Shown: positions 5,264 to 5,342 of the stretch, one piece after another
How positions within the stretch are numbered: position 1 is the stretch's first letter
How the letters are laid out: every line of letters starts with the position of its first letter
Assembly: GCA_017520105.1 (NCBI GenBank)
Contig: JAFWRL010000254.1
Coordinates: 1 to 5,342, forward strand
Reading direction: 5' to 3'
Length of the DNA stretch: 5,342 bases
DNA from: Fibrobacter sp.
GTDB taxonomy: Bacteria; Fibrobacterota; Fibrobacteria; Fibrobacterales; Fibrobacteraceae
Made by a program: the position numbers and the translations under genes
The notes under the pieces: generated by a model
What the model saw: only the letters and a program-made list of their open reading frames with translations
Databases searched by the model: none
What the model was told of the DNA's origin: nothing

Positions 5264-5272
5264 ATATGCCGT
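5249..5272. promoter_or_regulatory. Putative AbiEi operator dyad over the -35 box
   Basis: The 24-bp dyad is ACGGCA-CT-TTTGCAAA-TA-TGCCGT. The outer 6-bp arms (5249-5254, 5267-5272) and the central 8-bp palindrome (5257-5264) share one exact centre between 5260 and 5261, so 20 of 24 positions are symmetric. The -35 hexamer lies at that centre. AbiEi proteins are known to bind inverted repeats in their own promoter and repress it, so a bound dimer here would block RNA polymerase directly. AbiEi binding is inferred. Confidence 0.6.
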
Positions 5273-5342
5273 AGAATTTTAACATTTTTTAGGAACACGA
5301 AGTTTAACTACCATCAAAATTTCAACCAAATACGGAAAACGA

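Noticed and set aside
5281..5342. Minus-strand frame open from the right edge ending at TAA near 5281 (..VEILMVVKLRVPKKC)
   Set aside because: Only about 20 codons are visible and none is recognisable. An upstream gene tail is possible but cannot be supported.

Overview
The window looks like a chromosomal segment of a Fibrobacter-type bacterium. This rests on a dispersed-looking ATTCCCGC/GCGGGAAT hairpin, TATATT -10 boxes and the general gene style; it is an inference, not a proof. All intact genes lie on the minus strand. The left 2.4 kb looks like native core DNA: a leucine-biosynthesis gene with G/C-rich third codon positions plus a small membrane protein. The right 2.9 kb is visibly richer in A+T and looks like a decayed defence island.

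Layout, left to right: a dyad at the window edge (5-22); a rho-independent terminator (88-113); a small lysine-rich protein with one C-terminal membrane segment (148-504); a REP-like palindrome (533-578); leuA, 2-isopropylmalate synthase (592-2145); a complete leucine attenuator upstream of leuA (about 2228-2387); the C-terminal remnant of a Fic-family gene (2421-2932) carrying a 4 x 13-bp tandem repeat; a cysteine-rich protein of unknown function (2933-3499); the C-terminal end of a type I restriction HsdR subunit on the plus strand (about 3568-3711); an A/T palindrome; and an intact AbiE toxin-antitoxin pair (3770-5228) with a promoter-overlapping operator.

The best hidden signal is the unannotated leucine leader. 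A 19-codon ORF (2292-2351) carries six Leu codons, five of them consecutive. It is followed by a 9-bp terminator hairpin, and a mutually exclusive antiterminator can form between the end of the leader ORF and the terminator's 5' arm. The predicted promoter (TTGCCA-17-TATATT) puts the transcription start on or next to the leader ATG, so the leader peptide is probably translated from a leaderless mRNA. The abiE promoter (TTGCAA-17-TATATT) has the same geometry, with the first ATG at about +1. Its -35 box lies at the exact centre of a 24-bp dyad, which suggests AbiEi autorepression.

The Fic remnant (N-terminus missing on its right) and the HsdR remnant (N-terminus missing on its left) face away from a shared scar now occupied by the cysteine-rich gene. 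The simplest reading is an ancestral divergent fic / hsd locus that lost its middle, leaving two gene tails next to a still-intact AbiE system.
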